The notes beneath the pieces were generated by a model. It was not told where the DNA came from. It ran no database searches and saw only the letters and a list, made by a program, of their open reading frames with translations. From contig NC_019751.1 in the NCBI RefSeq assembly GCF_000317435.1, forward strand, positions 5,394,001-5,458,000: a stretch of 64,000 nucleotides of DNA. The letters run 5' to 3'. A program made the translations under genes and the position numbers. Shown piece after piece: positions 9,221 through 18,807 of the stretch (the first letter of the stretch is position 1; every line of letters starts with the position of its first letter). Source of the stretch: Calothrix sp. PCC 6303. GTDB taxonomy: Bacteria; Cyanobacteriota; Cyanobacteriia; Cyanobacteriales; Nostocaceae.

Positions 9221-11113
9221 CTAATTACCACTTTTAACATTGCCGATGGTTTGTAAAAGTTGTTTAGCGCTGTATGGTTTGGAAAGAAAAGCTTTGACAC
9301 CAATTTCGGTGGCAGCGTTAACTCTGTCGTGGGAAATAAGTCCGCTGACGGCGATAATTTTCACAGTGGGGTTAATTTTTTGCAGGGTACGAATAGTTGT
9401 GATTCCGTCCATAGCTGGCATTACCATATCTGTGAGAACGATGCAGATTTTTTCACGGTGTTCTGTGTACAATGCGATCGCTTCGATGCCATCACTGGCT
9501 GTAATGGCTTGATAGTTACTATTTTCTAGTGATGTTTTGGTAATGTCACGAATTGATGGTTCGTCATCAACAACCAAAATTAATTCACCTTGTCCTGTTA
9601 GTAATTCAGCTTCGTTTGCTTCGGGTGTTTCTGGCTGTTCCTGTGCTGGTAGATACACTGTAATTTTACTACCTTTACCAATTTCGCTATCAACATTGAT
9701 GAAACCTTCGTAACTTTTGACTATTCCTAATACTGTCGAAAGACCTAAGCCAGTACCTTTACTTAGATCTTTTGTAGTGAAAAATGGTTCAAATATTCGT
9801 TCGACAATTTCTGAGGGAATGCCGACACCAGTATCGGTGACTGTGATGGCAACATAATCACCAGATGTGGCGTTGAGGTGCATCTGGGCATAATTTTCAT
9901 CAACAAAGGTTTTTTCGGCGGAAATTGTCAATACACCCCCTTGTGGCATGGCATCGCGGGCATTGACACAGAGATTCATCAGTACTTGGTGAAGCTGAGT
10001 TGCATTACCCATGACTGTGGGGAGTTCAGGAGATATTTTGCTAATAATTTGGATTGATTTGGGAAATGTTTCTTTGGCGATTTGTTGAATTTCGACGATG
10101 AGATGCTTAAGCTGGAGAAGAACGCGATCGCCTTCCATGCCGCGTGTAAATGATAAAACCTGTTTGACTAGGTTGGCACCGCGTTTAGTGTTGGAGGTGA
10201 TAATTCCTAGTAAATGTTGGCTGCGTTCGTCTTTAAGTTGTGATTCCAACAATTGAGCAGTCATCAAAATTGGGGCAAGGATGTTATTTAAATCGTGAGC
10301 AATTCCACTAGCTAATGTGCCGATACTTTCTAATCTTTGGGCACGGAAAAATTGTGATTCTAACTGTTTTTTCTGGGTAACGTTGGTATTCACAACTAGG
10401 ATACATTGGGAATTACCGTCAAATTCGGATACTAATGTCCAACGACTTTCGACGATGATGTCTTTCCCATATTTTGTTTTTTGCTTCAATTCTCCTTCCC
10501 AGGAACCATTATTTAAAATTGCATTCAGTGCTTGTTTCGGTTGGTTAGAATTCTTTTCTAGCCAGAGTTCCGATATTTTTTTGCCTACAGCTTCTTGTGA
10601 TTCCCAATCATATAGTTTTTGGGCTGCTTGATTCCAAAATAAGATTTTGTATTCCAAATCGCAAACAAAAATCGCATCGGTGGCAACATCTAATAAAGCT
10701 GCTTGTTCGCGGATTTTACGTTCTGAGCGTTTGCGTTCTACAGCGTAGCGAATTGAACGCTCAAGTAAAGCTGCATTCAACTGACTTTTTTCTAAATAAT
10801 CGGCTGCACCTGCTTTCATAGCTTCGAGATCGATTGCTCGATCTCCCCTACCTGTGAGGAGAATAATCGGCGCACAGCAGCCACCAGCGATGGCTTGACG
10901 TAGTAGTTCTAGTCCGTCTATCTCACCTAGACGGTAATCTATCAAATAGATATCATGTTGCGATCGCGCGATCGCATCCAATGCAGCTTGGGAATTATTC
11001 AACCATTCTAAGCGACAATCAGCAGATTGAAATTCACCAAACCAATCACGAGTCAGAATATAATCATCTTCATCATCATCAATCAACAATGCTCTGATTG
11101 TGTTGTGATTCAT
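9221..11113 (-). CDS. Hybrid histidine kinase (REC-PAS-HK-REC)
   Basis: A 630-residue soluble sensor kinase with no membrane segments. The domain order is as follows. The N-terminal receiver spans 8-120, with the acidic pocket IDDDED and phosphoacceptor D59. A PAS domain spans about 135-250. The HisKA helix carries H273 in GIAHDLNN. The HATPase domain has N box NLCVNARDAMP, G1 DTGVGIP and G2 GTGLGLS. A second receiver (508-625) has phosphoacceptor D562 in LTDMVMP. With receivers at both ends it can both take and pass phosphate. A single-domain response regulator gene ends 20 bp upstream on the same strand, making a natural partner. The input signal is unknown; the PAS domain shows no obvious cofactor residue. 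Confidence 0.92.
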   Translation of the reverse strand: MNHNTIRALLIDDDEDDYILTRDWFGEFQSADCRLEWLNNSQAALDAIARSQHDIYLIDYRLGEIDGLELLRQAIAGGCCAPIILLTGRGDRAIDLEAMKAGAADYLEKSQLNAALLERSIRYAVERKRSERKIREQAALLDVATDAIFVCDLEYKILFWNQAAQKLYDWESQEAVGKKISELWLEKNSNQPKQALNAILNNGSWEGELKQKTKYGKDIIVESRWTLVSEFDGNSQCILVVNTNVTQKKQLESQFFRAQRLESIGTLASGIAHDLNNILAPILMTAQLLESQLKDERSQHLLGIITSNTKRGANLVKQVLSFTRGMEGDRVLLQLKHLIVEIQQIAKETFPKSIQIISKISPELPTVMGNATQLHQVLMNLCVNARDAMPQGGVLTISAEKTFVDENYAQMHLNATSGDYVAITVTDTGVGIPSEIVERIFEPFFTTKDLSKGTGLGLSTVLGIVKSYEGFINVDSEIGKGSKITVYLPAQEQPETPEANEAELLTGQGELILVVDDEPSIRDITKTSLENSNYQAITASDGIEAIALYTEHREKICIVLTDMVMPAMDGITTIRTLQKINPTVKIIAVSGLISHDRVNAATEIGVKAFLSKPYSAKQLLQTIGNVKSGN

Positions 11114-11133
11114 ACATCTTTGCCTTTTGGGGT

Positions 11134-11580
11134 TTACGAAGGTAGTTCAACAATATCAAACCAATACTTGCCAATTCCCTTCATGACATTTACTAATGCC
11201 GTAAAGTCTGTTGGTTTAATGATAAAAGAATTCGCTCCCAAACTATAAATATTATATATGTCTTCCTGTGCTTTGGAAGTCGTGAGAACAATTACAGGAA
11301 TTTGCCGTAATTTCCCGTCTGATTTGATGTCTTTTAAAGCTTCGCGCCCGTCCTTTTTTGGCATATTTAAGTCTAGTAATATCAGCCTCGGACGAGGAAA
11401 TATCAAATTATTGATGTATTTCCCCCGATTATACAAATAATCCATCAATTCTTCGCCATCATTTACGATATGCAGCTTTGCCGCCAGAGAACTTTCAATT
11501 AGTGCTTCTCTTGCCAACATGCAATCATCATCATCATCATCAGCCAACAAAATTGTGTTCCTTATTTGCCCACCCTTCAC
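11134..11580 (-). CDS. Rcp1-type single-domain response regulator
   Basis: A 148-residue protein that is only a receiver domain. It has the unusually long acidic patch LLADDDDDDC (11-20), phosphoacceptor D70 in LILLDLNMP, the switch residue T in VIVLTTSK, and the conserved K in FIIKPTDF. The insertion YLYNRGKY after helix 2 is typical of the Rcp1 subfamily, which partners cyanobacterial phytochromes and PAS kinases. It is the first gene of a two-gene unit with the hybrid kinase 20 bp downstream, whose N-terminal receiver is its likely phosphotransfer neighbour. Confidence 0.88.
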   Translation of the reverse strand: MKGGQIRNTILLADDDDDDCMLAREALIESSLAAKLHIVNDGEELMDYLYNRGKYINNLIFPRPRLILLDLNMPKKDGREALKDIKSDGKLRQIPVIVLTTSKAQEDIYNIYSLGANSFIIKPTDFTALVNVMKGIGKYWFDIVELPS

Positions 11581-11708
11581 TATAATTTTTCTCCTTAGTC
11601 ATGCTTTTGGATTTTACTTCCACGGATTTCAGCTAAAATAATTTCAAAATTGGAATCTTTTAAATACATGGGCTGTACTTTATATTTATTATGCAATTTT
11701 ACCTTGTT

Positions 11709-12110
11709 GACATCCTCCCCACCTACTGCTTCGCAGAACCAAGCTACAACAAAGTAAGGTGGAGATTCCAAAGATCACTCTTTGGGTTTCCTCTTTCCAC
11801 GAGTTGATTTTTTTTGAGGAGTTTCCCCGTTCAAGTATTGATCAGTCCCTCCAGAGGACTTAGTTCCGACGTGAGTGATCCGCCGTCTCGTTGTAGCGAT
11901 TGTGGAGAGCCAGAAGGAATGAAGCCGATAAGCTGTTAAGCGACTAATTTGTATATCTAAAGTTGGCAAGATGCCCAGTTCGCGTAGCGTATCCGCAGGA
12001 CTTAGTTTGCCGGAAAGAATATCTCCCCGGAACCCCTTCTCTGGGAATTCTCTGGGCATCACAAAGGTTATAGTTTTTGAATTTATAGGATTTAGCTGCG
12101 TAGCAGCTGA
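11709..12110 (-). mobile_element. Possible IS200/IS605-type remnant
   Basis: Read on the minus strand, the distal end (about 11709-11760) carries GCGAAGCAGTAGGTGGGGAG followed by GATGTC. This resembles the hairpin right ends of cyanobacterial TnpB-only elements. An open frame of 113 codons (11775-12116) lies upstream of it but has no recognisable TnpB zinc-ribbon or catalytic motifs. An inverted pair GATGCCCAG (11970) and CTGGGCATC (12052) lies inside. I read this as a decayed or non-autonomous element, not a working gene. Base composition is more GC-rich than the flanks. Confidence 0.35.
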
Positions 12111-12145
12111 AAACAACTTGATAGTTGAAACAAAGCTTTTCGAGA

Positions 12146-13873
12146 TTAATACTTTCTTTCTTGTGGTTCAAACATACCTACATTTACCGGAACATACTGA
12201 ATATCAATTCCCGCAGCCGAATAGTAGGCGAACGTATGGCGTAAAAAATTACTATCATCACGTTGGGGAAAATCTTCTCTAAAATGTGCCCCTCGGCTCT
12301 CTTTCCTTTTATTGGCGGATGTCATAATCATTTTTCCAACTAGCATCAGGCTACGTAGTTCCAAAGCCTCAATTAATTCTGTGTTCCAATGGGTACCTTT
12401 ATCATCTAAGTAAATTTGTGAATATTGTTGTTGAAACTCCTGGAGTTTTTCTAAACCTTGTTGCATTAACTCCTCAGTTCGGAAGACACCGCAATATTCT
12501 GTCATGCAATCTTGAAAAGCTTCCCTAATTTTGTTGATGCGGATTTGTCCCGGTTGTGCCAGCAAATCTTGAATTTCTTGTTTGGCTTCTTGGAGATACT
12601 TTTGCTCGTCGATGCTGGGTAACTTGCGATTTTGGACGTATTGGGCAATGCTAGCACCTGCTCTTTTGCCATATACCACACATTCCAATAGGGAATTACT
12701 ACCGAGACGGTTAGCACCATGCACTGATACACAGGATGTCTCCCCAGCGGAGAAAAATCCTTCAACTACGGTATCAGCACCGCTGCGAACTTGACAATCG
12801 ATGTTCACGGGGATACCACCCATACAATAATGGATGGTGGGACGTACAGGCATGGGTTGGGTGACTGCATCCACTCCCACTAAGCGGTGTGCTTCTTCCC
12901 AACAGAAGGGAACACGACTCATGATTTTTTCTTTACCCATGTGACGCAAGTCGAGATAGACAAAGGAACCACCCGCACTTCCATCTGAGTTTACACCCCG
13001 TCCGGCTCGAATCTCATAAGCGATCGCGCGTGAGGTAATATCCCTTGGTGCCAGTTCCATCCTGCTGGGTGCGTACCTTTCCATGAAGCGTTCACCTTCG
13101 CTGTTAATTAGATAGGCACCTTCTCCCCGCACCGCTTCGGAGATTAACACACCAACTGGATAAAGCCCTGTGGGGTGAAACTGGACAAATTCCATATCTT
13201 CCAAGGGTAAACCTGCTTGTGCCGTCATTGCCAAGCCGTCACCACAGGAAGCGTAATCATTGGAAGTGGTATTATAAACGCGACCATAACCACCTGTGGC
13301 AAACATTACGGCTTTTGCCCGCACTACTTCCATATGTCCGTCTTGAATCCGGAACATCACAACACCTTTTGCTTGCCCTTCTTCCAAAATCAGGCGCATG
13401 ACATACCATTCTTGGTAAAGTTTTACGCCATTTTTCTTCAGACTATTTACGAGTTCATGGAGAATTGCATGTCCGGTTTTATCGGCTGCGTAACAGGTAC
13501 GGTTGTGGGAATGTCCACCAAATGCCCGTTGAGCAATTCTTCCATCGGGAAGTCGGGAAAATAACACTCCCATGTGTTCCAGATCAATAACTACATCCGG
13601 AGCTTCTTTTGTCAGTATTTCTACGGCATCTTGATCTGCTAAATAGTCGGAACCCTTAACTGTGTCGAATGCGTGTGCTTTCCAACTATCTTCTGGATCT
13701 ACATTTCTTAAACTTGCAGCCATTCCTCCCTGTGCAGCGACGGAATGGGAACGAATCGGGTGAGTTTTCGCAACAACAGCAACATTCAAACTGGGGTTAG
13801 TGCGGGCAATCTCCACCGCTGCACGACACCCTGCTAATCCACCACCAACAATTATGACATCATGTTCGAGCAT
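12146..13873 (-). CDS. sdhA: Succinate dehydrogenase/fumarate reductase flavoprotein subunit
   Basis: The 575-residue FAD subunit of succinate dehydrogenase (complex II), which in cyanobacteria feeds electrons into the thylakoid plastoquinone pool. The N-terminal dinucleotide motif is [15 protein letters not shown] (7-21). The covalent-flavin histidine is in HSVAAQGG (about 43-50). Substrate-site segments [16 protein letters not shown] and [13 protein letters not shown], and the catalytic-arginine region [16 protein letters not shown], are present. The C-terminal capping region ends FEPQERKY. No iron-sulfur or membrane-anchor subunit genes are adjacent, which is common in cyanobacteria. Confidence 0.92.
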   Translation of the reverse strand: MLEHDVIIVGGGLAGCRAAVEIARTNPSLNVAVVAKTHPIRSHSVAAQGGMAASLRNVDPEDSWKAHAFDTVKGSDYLADQDAVEILTKEAPDVVIDLEHMGVLFSRLPDGRIAQRAFGGHSHNRTCYAADKTGHAILHELVNSLKKNGVKLYQEWYVMRLILEEGQAKGVVMFRIQDGHMEVVRAKAVMFATGGYGRVYNTTSNDYASCGDGLAMTAQAGLPLEDMEFVQFHPTGLYPVGVLISEAVRGEGAYLINSEGERFMERYAPSRMELAPRDITSRAIAYEIRAGRGVNSDGSAGGSFVYLDLRHMGKEKIMSRVPFCWEEAHRLVGVDAVTQPMPVRPTIHYCMGGIPVNIDCQVRSGADTVVEGFFSAGETSCVSVHGANRLGSNSLLECVVYGKRAGASIAQYVQNRKLPSIDEQKYLQEAKQEIQDLLAQPGQIRINKIREAFQDCMTEYCGVFRTEELMQQGLEKLQEFQQQYSQIYLDDKGTHWNTELIEALELRSLMLVGKMIMTSANKRKESRGAHFREDFPQRDDSNFLRHTFAYYSAAGIDIQYVPVNVGMFEPQERKY

Positions 13874-13989
13874 AAGTATTTTAACATCCGCATCAAAGCT
13901 GTTGTTTTATACACTTTAAGGCATCATTTAGTTATTTGACCAGTTACGGAAGCAAGAATTTGCTTGTTTTGGGGGTAGAGGATTAATCT
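13874..13989. other. Short spacer upstream of sdhA
   Basis: The region before the sdhA start on the minus strand. It probably held the sdhA promoter before the insertion sequence beginning at 13990 arrived about 115 bp upstream of the start codon. Confidence 0.3.
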
Positions 13990-15140
13990 TAGGACTTACG
14001 CATTGACAGGAAAGCTAGTTTATGTATTCAAGCGGCACAACTAGCATTCAAGTTATCCAAAACATATTCACGAATAACTTTTGTGAATAGATTCCTTTGT
14101 ACTTCATACCAATTGTCAATGATGTTTTCAGAACGCATTTTCTCTAAACGAACAAATGCTTGAAGTGAGCAGAATATATGTGTTTTGATTGCGTGGCTAT
14201 CTCTAACCATAAACCTACAAATGCCACATAGCTGTTTTACTGCTCTATGGAAACTTTCAATACCCCAATGTGTGTCATGAATAGTGATAAATTCAGTTCT
14301 AGTTATTTGTTGTAAGACTTCTTTCTGATTCTCGTCATCAGGCTGATAAAATATGTAGTGTCTAGAGTCTTCTTTCTTAAACACTTTCCTAAACAACTTT
14401 ACAAATCCAAATTCTCTTAAATGAGTTATCAAACCTTCATCGTAAATCTCTAAAGTACTTACCTGACAGTACTTTCCAGGCTCATTTGATACTGTTCTAT
14501 TTTTTTCAACTCCGAATAAAAAACCTAATTTCTGGTTTCTCAAAAATTTCAGATTTTCTACTCCTGAGTACCAACTATCCCCTGTGACTATTCGCGGCTT
14601 TAATCCCCAATCAGTCACTTCTATTAGCATCTCTTGGAAATAATCATTTTTGGTTTTTCCCTCCTTCTTATCGTATATCCTGTAATTTATGGGAACACAA
14701 TTGCCTCGAATATCGCTGTAATAAAGTGTTATTAAATTTAAACCTTTAATCGTTTTATGATATTTACCAGACCAAAAATATCCAATTAATTCTGCGTATT
14801 TTGGGTTGCTGTACAGCTTTTCTATTACTGTATCATCAACACTTAAAATCCCTCCTTCTATATTGATTATCTCTTTTACTATGTCAAATAAATCTTTTGG
14901 CTCGTATCTTTCTCTCAGCAAAAACCTATTCACACTATCATGTGAAACATCTCCCAAGATTTCTGCCAATCGACTGCACCCTCCATGCTTTGGCTCCGAT
15001 AGCAAGAACAGGGTGTAATGTTCCAAATTACATTGTGCTGTCGAGGGTTTGCTGATTTCTCTAATTGTCCGATACCTTGAAAGTAGACGACACCGTTTTC
15101 CAATGCATTATTTTACCATCCCGTCAATGCGTAAGTCCTA
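13990..15140 (-). mobile_element. IS4/IS701-like insertion sequence, 1151 bp
   Basis: The ends are inverted copies of TAGGACTTACGCATTGAC (left from 13990, right ending 15140). They are flanked on both sides by AATCT (13985-13989 and 15141-15145), a 5-bp target-site duplication. One transposase gene fills the element on the minus strand. The matching ends and intact duplication point to a recent, probably complete insertion. Confidence 0.88.
14028..15026 (-). CDS. Transposase (DDE, IS4/IS701-like)
   Basis: A DDE transposase. The catalytic acids appear as SVDDTVIEK, VTGDSWYSG and HWGIESFHRAVKQ, the YREK-like E region of the IS4 clan. The given start at 15026 is TTG. The frame is open for about 80 nt further upstream (residues such as ISKPSTAQCN precede LEHYTLF) to a TAA, with no ATG in that stretch. 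Family members I know have residues there, so the true start is probably a non-ATG codon upstream of 15026. Otherwise the reading frame is uninterrupted to the stop near the left terminal repeat. Confidence 0.85.
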   Translation of the reverse strand: MEHYTLFLLSEPKHGGCSRLAEILGDVSHDSVNRFLLRERYEPKDLFDIVKEIINIEGGILSVDDTVIEKLYSNPKYAELIGYFWSGKYHKTIKGLNLITLYYSDIRGNCVPINYRIYDKKEGKTKNDYFQEMLIEVTDWGLKPRIVTGDSWYSGVENLKFLRNQKLGFLFGVEKNRTVSNEPGKYCQVSTLEIYDEGLITHLREFGFVKLFRKVFKKEDSRHYIFYQPDDENQKEVLQQITRTEFITIHDTHWGIESFHRAVKQLCGICRFMVRDSHAIKTHIFCSLQAFVRLEKMRSENIIDNWYEVQRNLFTKVIREYVLDNLNASCAA

Positions 15141-15210
15141 AATCTCTCATAGCAAGTTATCAGTAATCACATACCCGATGCTCATCCCTGTACTATTTCC
15201 GACAATCCTA

Positions 15211-16254
15211 CTAACTGATTGATAACCCATCCTGTAAAATCGCTTGATGAATTGCTGCCCTATCTAACAAAAACTTAATTTTATCGCTGGATAAAGCTTG
15301 CCCATTGGCGTAGTGTTCAATCCAAGCTGTACTAATAGAATTGGCATCTTCAGGTAAATTTACCAAATCCCAACCCGGCATTTCAGTATCTTCCATCAAA
15401 CGGTTGATTTTTGGATCGTAACTGAGGGCAAAACAACGGCAACCTTCACTTGCCGCCATAATTAAACTATGTAAACGCATCCCAATTGCCATTTCCACAC
15501 CTCGAAAAACCCCTTTCAAAACTTGGGGATTTTCTATGCAGATAATTTGACTTGCATCTCCTAAAGCAGGTTGAATTGCTTCCGCGATCGCATAATCTCT
15601 GGAACGTTGAAATGGCAGTAAAATAATAAAGGTTTGGGTTGCTTTCTGAAAATCCACCAAAGCACGGGTAAGAAGTGCCAAGCGGGAAGGTGTTAAGTCA
15701 GAATGCGATCGCAATGTAACAGCAACCCTTGGTGCAGGTAAATCCCAAAGTCCCGGAGTTGGTTTTGATTCCATTGCCCAAACTGGATCAGGTGCGAGAA
15801 AATAAGGTATATTCCACTGGGTCAGTAAACCCGCACTTACTTGATCTCTGACGCTCACTTTTGTGCAACTAGCGAAGAGATTTTTTGCCATCCACCGCGT
15901 TTGCCCCCGTTGCAATGGACCTATACCTTGTGCCCATGCTATCGTCTTCAAACCGATTTTCTGCGCCAATGCCATCAACCCTCCATAGTAAAATGGGCTA
16001 GCTGCACTGGTGGCATCCTGAATCAAACTGCCACCACCCCAAATCAAAGCATCGCAGGAACGTAACGAATTAATGATACTGGGAACGGACATGCGATCGC
16101 ACGCTTCCACCCCATACTGTTGAATCGTCTGTTGAGGATTTCCCGACAACACCACAGGCGTAACGTGAGATGGTAACATCTGTAAAAGCGTTGCCAACAA
16201 CGCCTCATCACCACCATTTCCTTTTCCGTAATATCCAGATAACAAAGCTCGCAT
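15211..16254 (-). CDS. csaB: Polysaccharide pyruvyl transferase CsaB
   Basis: A 347-residue CsaB-family enzyme predicted to add ketal pyruvate to cell-wall-linked polysaccharide. The GT-B-like features are LLSGYYGKGNGGDEALLATLL at the N-terminus, LIWGGGSLIQDATS (about 80), AWAQGIGPL and the C-terminal AIGMRLHSLIMAASEGCR with FALSYDPK. The ATG at 16254 is chosen because the conserved MRALLSGYYGKGN begins there; 18 extra upstream codons are open but unlike the family. Confidence 0.88.
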   Translation of the reverse strand: MRALLSGYYGKGNGGDEALLATLLQMLPSHVTPVVLSGNPQQTIQQYGVEACDRMSVPSIINSLRSCDALIWGGGSLIQDATSAASPFYYGGLMALAQKIGLKTIAWAQGIGPLQRGQTRWMAKNLFASCTKVSVRDQVSAGLLTQWNIPYFLAPDPVWAMESKPTPGLWDLPAPRVAVTLRSHSDLTPSRLALLTRALVDFQKATQTFIILLPFQRSRDYAIAEAIQPALGDASQIICIENPQVLKGVFRGVEMAIGMRLHSLIMAASEGCRCFALSYDPKINRLMEDTEMPGWDLVNLPEDANSISTAWIEHYANGQALSSDKIKFLLDRAAIHQAILQDGLSIS

Positions 16255-16431
16255 AATCACACTTAGATATAAAGATTTAAAATTTTTGTATATTGAAAAT
16301 TTTGTCAAAGCTACTTACTACTGTGACAAAGCAATTTTAACTAGTTTGTAGTTGGACTTTAGCCCAAATGAGTCATGAGATCACAATTACAATCTCTTTT
16401 TTTTAGCTTTTAGCCAACTTATCCCCATCCC

Positions 16432-16755
16432 ATGCACAGCTTATCAATTCCTACTTGGATTATTCATATCTCCAGCGTCATTGAGTGGATAACCGCCATT
16501 TGGTTAATTTGGACCTATGGAAAACTCACGCAAAACCATTCATGGTATGCTCTATCCTTCGGCATGTTACCATCCCTCATCAGCGCTATGTGTGCTTGTA
16601 CATGGCATTATTTTGATAATTCCCCATCCCTAGAATGGGTAGTTACACTCCAAGCAGCAATGACGGTAGTTGGTAACTTTACCCTGTTTGCCGCTGCTTG
16701 GTTTATTTGGTATAGCAGCACACAAAAAACTAAAACCAATTCCCTCAACGATTAA
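16432..16755 (+). CDS. DUF2499 (Ycf49-like) membrane protein
   Basis: A 107-residue protein with three to four hydrophobic segments, matching the Ycf49/DUF2499 family found in cyanobacteria and some plastids. Its function is unknown. Conserved-looking parts are SVIEWITAIWLIWTYG, WYALSFGMLPSLISAMCACTWH and LQAAMTVVGNFTLFAAAW. It is followed after about 220 bp by a DUF3593 gene, a pairing common in cyanobacteria, so the two proteins may act together in the membrane. Confidence 0.82.
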   Translation: MHSLSIPTWIIHISSVIEWITAIWLIWTYGKLTQNHSWYALSFGMLPSLISAMCACTWHYFDNSPSLEWVVTLQAAMTVVGNFTLFAAAWFIWYSSTQKTKTNSLND

Positions 16756-16808
16756 CAAAGTAAGTCCCTAGAAATAGCTTTAAACCCTCATTCCCTTCTT
16801 GAAAACTA

Positions 16809-16852
16809 TTTGGGAGGCGGAACAAAGTGTACCGAAGGTAAAGCCCCCCAAA
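16809..16852 (+). repeat. Imperfect hairpin between the two membrane-protein genes
   Basis: TTTGGGAGGC (16809-16818) and GCCCCCCAAA (16843-16852) pair with one mismatch. An outer CGGAACA/TGTTTCCG complementarity overlaps them. It is either an attenuator between the two genes or a small dispersed repeat. Confidence 0.4.
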
Positions 16853-16973
16853 TGTTTCCGCTAATGCCTACTGACTTGTAAGTGAGTAGGCAGTAGTGAG
16901 TAGCGGAAAACCGCTTACATACTACGATGGTGAAAATTTTTTTATCGTGACTGCCCACTGCCTTGTTCTAACT

Positions 16974-17273
16974 ATGATTTCTAAAGAAACCCTCTTTGCC
17001 CTTTCACTCTTTCCATACCTCGGTTTTCTCTGGTATCTCAAACGCTCAAATCTTTGCCCACCTTTAGCAATGTATGGATTTTACGGTACCCTTGTATTCG
17101 TCGCTGTCACCATACCTGCTGGGATTTATGCCCAACTCCACTATGGAGAAACCCTAGCTAATGTTGATTGGTTACATGGTGGAGCCGAAGTTTTTCTTAC
17201 CCTATCCAATATTTTAGTGGTACTAGGTTTCGCTCAAGCAATCAAACAACTCAAAAATACTTCCAACTCCTAA
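16974..17273 (+). CDS. DUF3593 membrane protein
   Basis: A 99-residue protein with three hydrophobic segments (LFALSLFPYLGFLWYL, YGTLVFVAVTIPAGIYA, EVFLTLSNILVVLGFAQA). It belongs to the cyanobacterial and chloroplast DUF3593 family; function unknown. The ATG at 16974 fits the family start, and a GTG 26 codons upstream is less likely. It is probably linked functionally to the DUF2499 gene before it. hisA follows after 59 bp. Confidence 0.8.
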   Translation: MISKETLFALSLFPYLGFLWYLKRSNLCPPLAMYGFYGTLVFVAVTIPAGIYAQLHYGETLANVDWLHGGAEVFLTLSNILVVLGFAQAIKQLKNTSNS

Positions 17274-17332
17274 AAACGTTCTTCACATGCTGATATTCTG
17301 AAAACTGGGGAAAGTAAGTAAGGAAAAATTCA

Positions 17333-18106
17333 ATGGAAGTTATTCCCGCAATTGATTTATTAGAAGGGCGCTGCGTTAGATTGTACCAAGGAGACTACAC
17401 GCGATCGCAAGTTTTTAATGACAACCCAGTAGAGGTAGCCCAACAATGGGTAGAACAAGGTGCTACCCGTCTCCATGTGGTAGATTTAGATGGAGCAAAA
17501 GCTGGTAAACCCGTAAATTTGGAAGCAATTGCCGCAATTGTCGATGCTATCCCCATCCCTGTGGAAATTGGTGGAGGTTTGCGAACTGCCGAAAGTGTAC
17601 GTCAACTACTTCATCTCGGTGTCCGTTGGGCAATTTTAGGTACAGTTGCAGTTGAACAACCTGAACTAGTTCAAACACTTGCACAGGAATTTCCAGAGCA
17701 GATCATTGTCGGAATTGATGCACGTAATGGGAAGGTAGCTACCCGTGGTTGGTTAGAAACCTCAGAAACACAAGCAACACAGCTTGCAGTTCAAATGCAA
17801 GAGATGGGAGCAGCAGAAATAATTTATACAGACATTCACCGCGATGGTACGATGTCAGGACCTAACTTAGAAGCATTACGGGAACTTGCAAATACAATTT
17901 CTATACCTGTAATCGCATCCGGGGGAGTTAGTTCTATCACCGACTTGTTAAGTTTAATTGCTTTAGAACCGCAAGGTGTAACTGCTGCCATTGTTGGTCG
18001 GGCATTGTACACAGGTGATATTATTTTGAGTGAAGCCATCCGTGCTGTTGGTGATGGACGCATTCAAGATATTCCACCTAACCTTGATTTTTCCTCTTTT
18101 GCATAA
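17333..18106 (+). CDS. hisA: ProFAR isomerase (histidine biosynthesis)
   Basis: The 257-residue (beta-alpha)8 enzyme isomerises ProFAR to PRFAR in histidine synthesis. The two half-barrel catalytic aspartates are in [20 protein letters not shown] (D8) and [17 protein letters not shown] (about D129). The phosphate-binding loops are IGGGLRT and ASGGVSS, each followed by a barrel strand. Length is typical. It is followed by a strong hairpin terminator. Confidence 0.95.
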   Translation: MEVIPAIDLLEGRCVRLYQGDYTRSQVFNDNPVEVAQQWVEQGATRLHVVDLDGAKAGKPVNLEAIAAIVDAIPIPVEIGGGLRTAESVRQLLHLGVRWAILGTVAVEQPELVQTLAQEFPEQIIVGIDARNGKVATRGWLETSETQATQLAVQMQEMGAAEIIYTDIHRDGTMSGPNLEALRELANTISIPVIASGGVSSITDLLSLIALEPQGVTAAIVGRALYTGDIILSEAIRAVGDGRIQDIPPNLDFSSFA

Positions 18107-18121
18107 TCACCCAAAGCCCAT

Positions 18122-18146
18122 AAAGACGTTCGATTAGAACGTCTTT
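18122..18146 (+). terminator. Terminator after hisA
   Basis: A perfect 10-bp stem, AAAGACGTTC and GAACGTCTTT, with loop GATTA, 16 bp after the hisA stop codon. Confidence 0.75.
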
Positions 18147-18249
18147 GCATATTATTGCCAATTTTTGTTTGCCTGTAGTTATCCGGATTCGTGATTTACC
18201 GACGTGTATCTCAAATTAGAGATACAAATACTTCAAGGATATACTTGAT

Positions 18250-18405
18250 ATGGCTCGTCGTCCTAAACCAAAACCACCCGTTGATTCTAAACCAAAACCA
18301 CCCGTTGATTCTAAACCAAAAACTCAAAATGGTGCAACTAGTCTGATTGGTGAACAAATTCAGAATCTGCAACAGTTACAACTAAAAAATCATCATCAAG
18401 GATAA
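18250..18405 (+). CDS. Small basic KPKTQ protein, 51 aa
   Basis: Unrecognised. ATG at 18250, stop at 18403. The product begins MARRPKPKPPVDSKPKPPVD, contains SKPKTQ, and ends in a short glutamine-rich helix (GEQIQNLQQLQLKNHHQG). A 24-bp unit is repeated exactly (18265-18288 and 18289-18312), giving the SKPKPPVD repeat. It shares the KPKTQ motif with the tiny gene at 18808, and both lie in front of two convergent coiled-coil genes. A terminator follows at 18546. Function unknown. Confidence 0.6.
   Translation: MARRPKPKPPVDSKPKPPVDSKPKTQNGATSLIGEQIQNLQQLQLKNHHQG
18265..18321 (+). repeat. Tandem 24-bp repeat inside a small gene
   Basis: Two exact 24-bp copies plus a 9-bp partial third copy (AAACCAAAA). 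Each unit encodes KPKPPVDS in frame, so copy number can change without breaking the frame. Confidence 0.85.
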
Positions 18406-18545
18406 CTAATACCTTTCTTATATGCTGACTAATTAATATTTTCAATATTTACTCGTTATTTAAGTTGTTACAGATAAAATTCAGATATTAAATTAAATCA
18501 ATCTTTTGAAAATATTTACAAATTTTTTCATTGGATTTTCCTCCT

Positions 18546-18575
18546 ATAGAGACGCAAACATAATAGCGTCTCTAT
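18546..18575 (+). terminator. Terminator after 51-aa gene
   Basis: ATAGAGACGC and GCGTCTCTAT form a perfect 10-bp stem around AAACATAATA. A T-run (ATTTTTTAT) follows. Confidence 0.8.
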
Positions 18576-18807
18576 TTTTTATGATATCCATCATGAAAAG
18601 TCGAGTTTTGTCATTACGTAGACGCGCAAATGCTCCCGAAGGGCTGTAAGCTATAGGTTTCTGCTTCCCACAGGGTAGCGTGATCTCACAATGTGGAGTT
18701 ACAAATTACGATTTTCAAGATAAACAAGGTTTAGATTGCATACTTTTCCGGAGTCACCTCTATCAATTATGTAGTAATACTTGTACTTAATTATAGAGGT
18801 AAATAAA

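Noticed and set aside
11775-12116. 113-codon minus-strand frame as a real gene
   Set aside because: It has no TnpB or other domain motifs, overlaps inverted repeats and a transposon-like end, and its composition differs from neighbouring genes.
13990-15140. IS701-type 4-bp duplication (YTAR) for the 14-kb IS
   Set aside because: The flanking TTAG and CTAA are inverted, not direct; the direct 5-bp AATCT fits the ends better.
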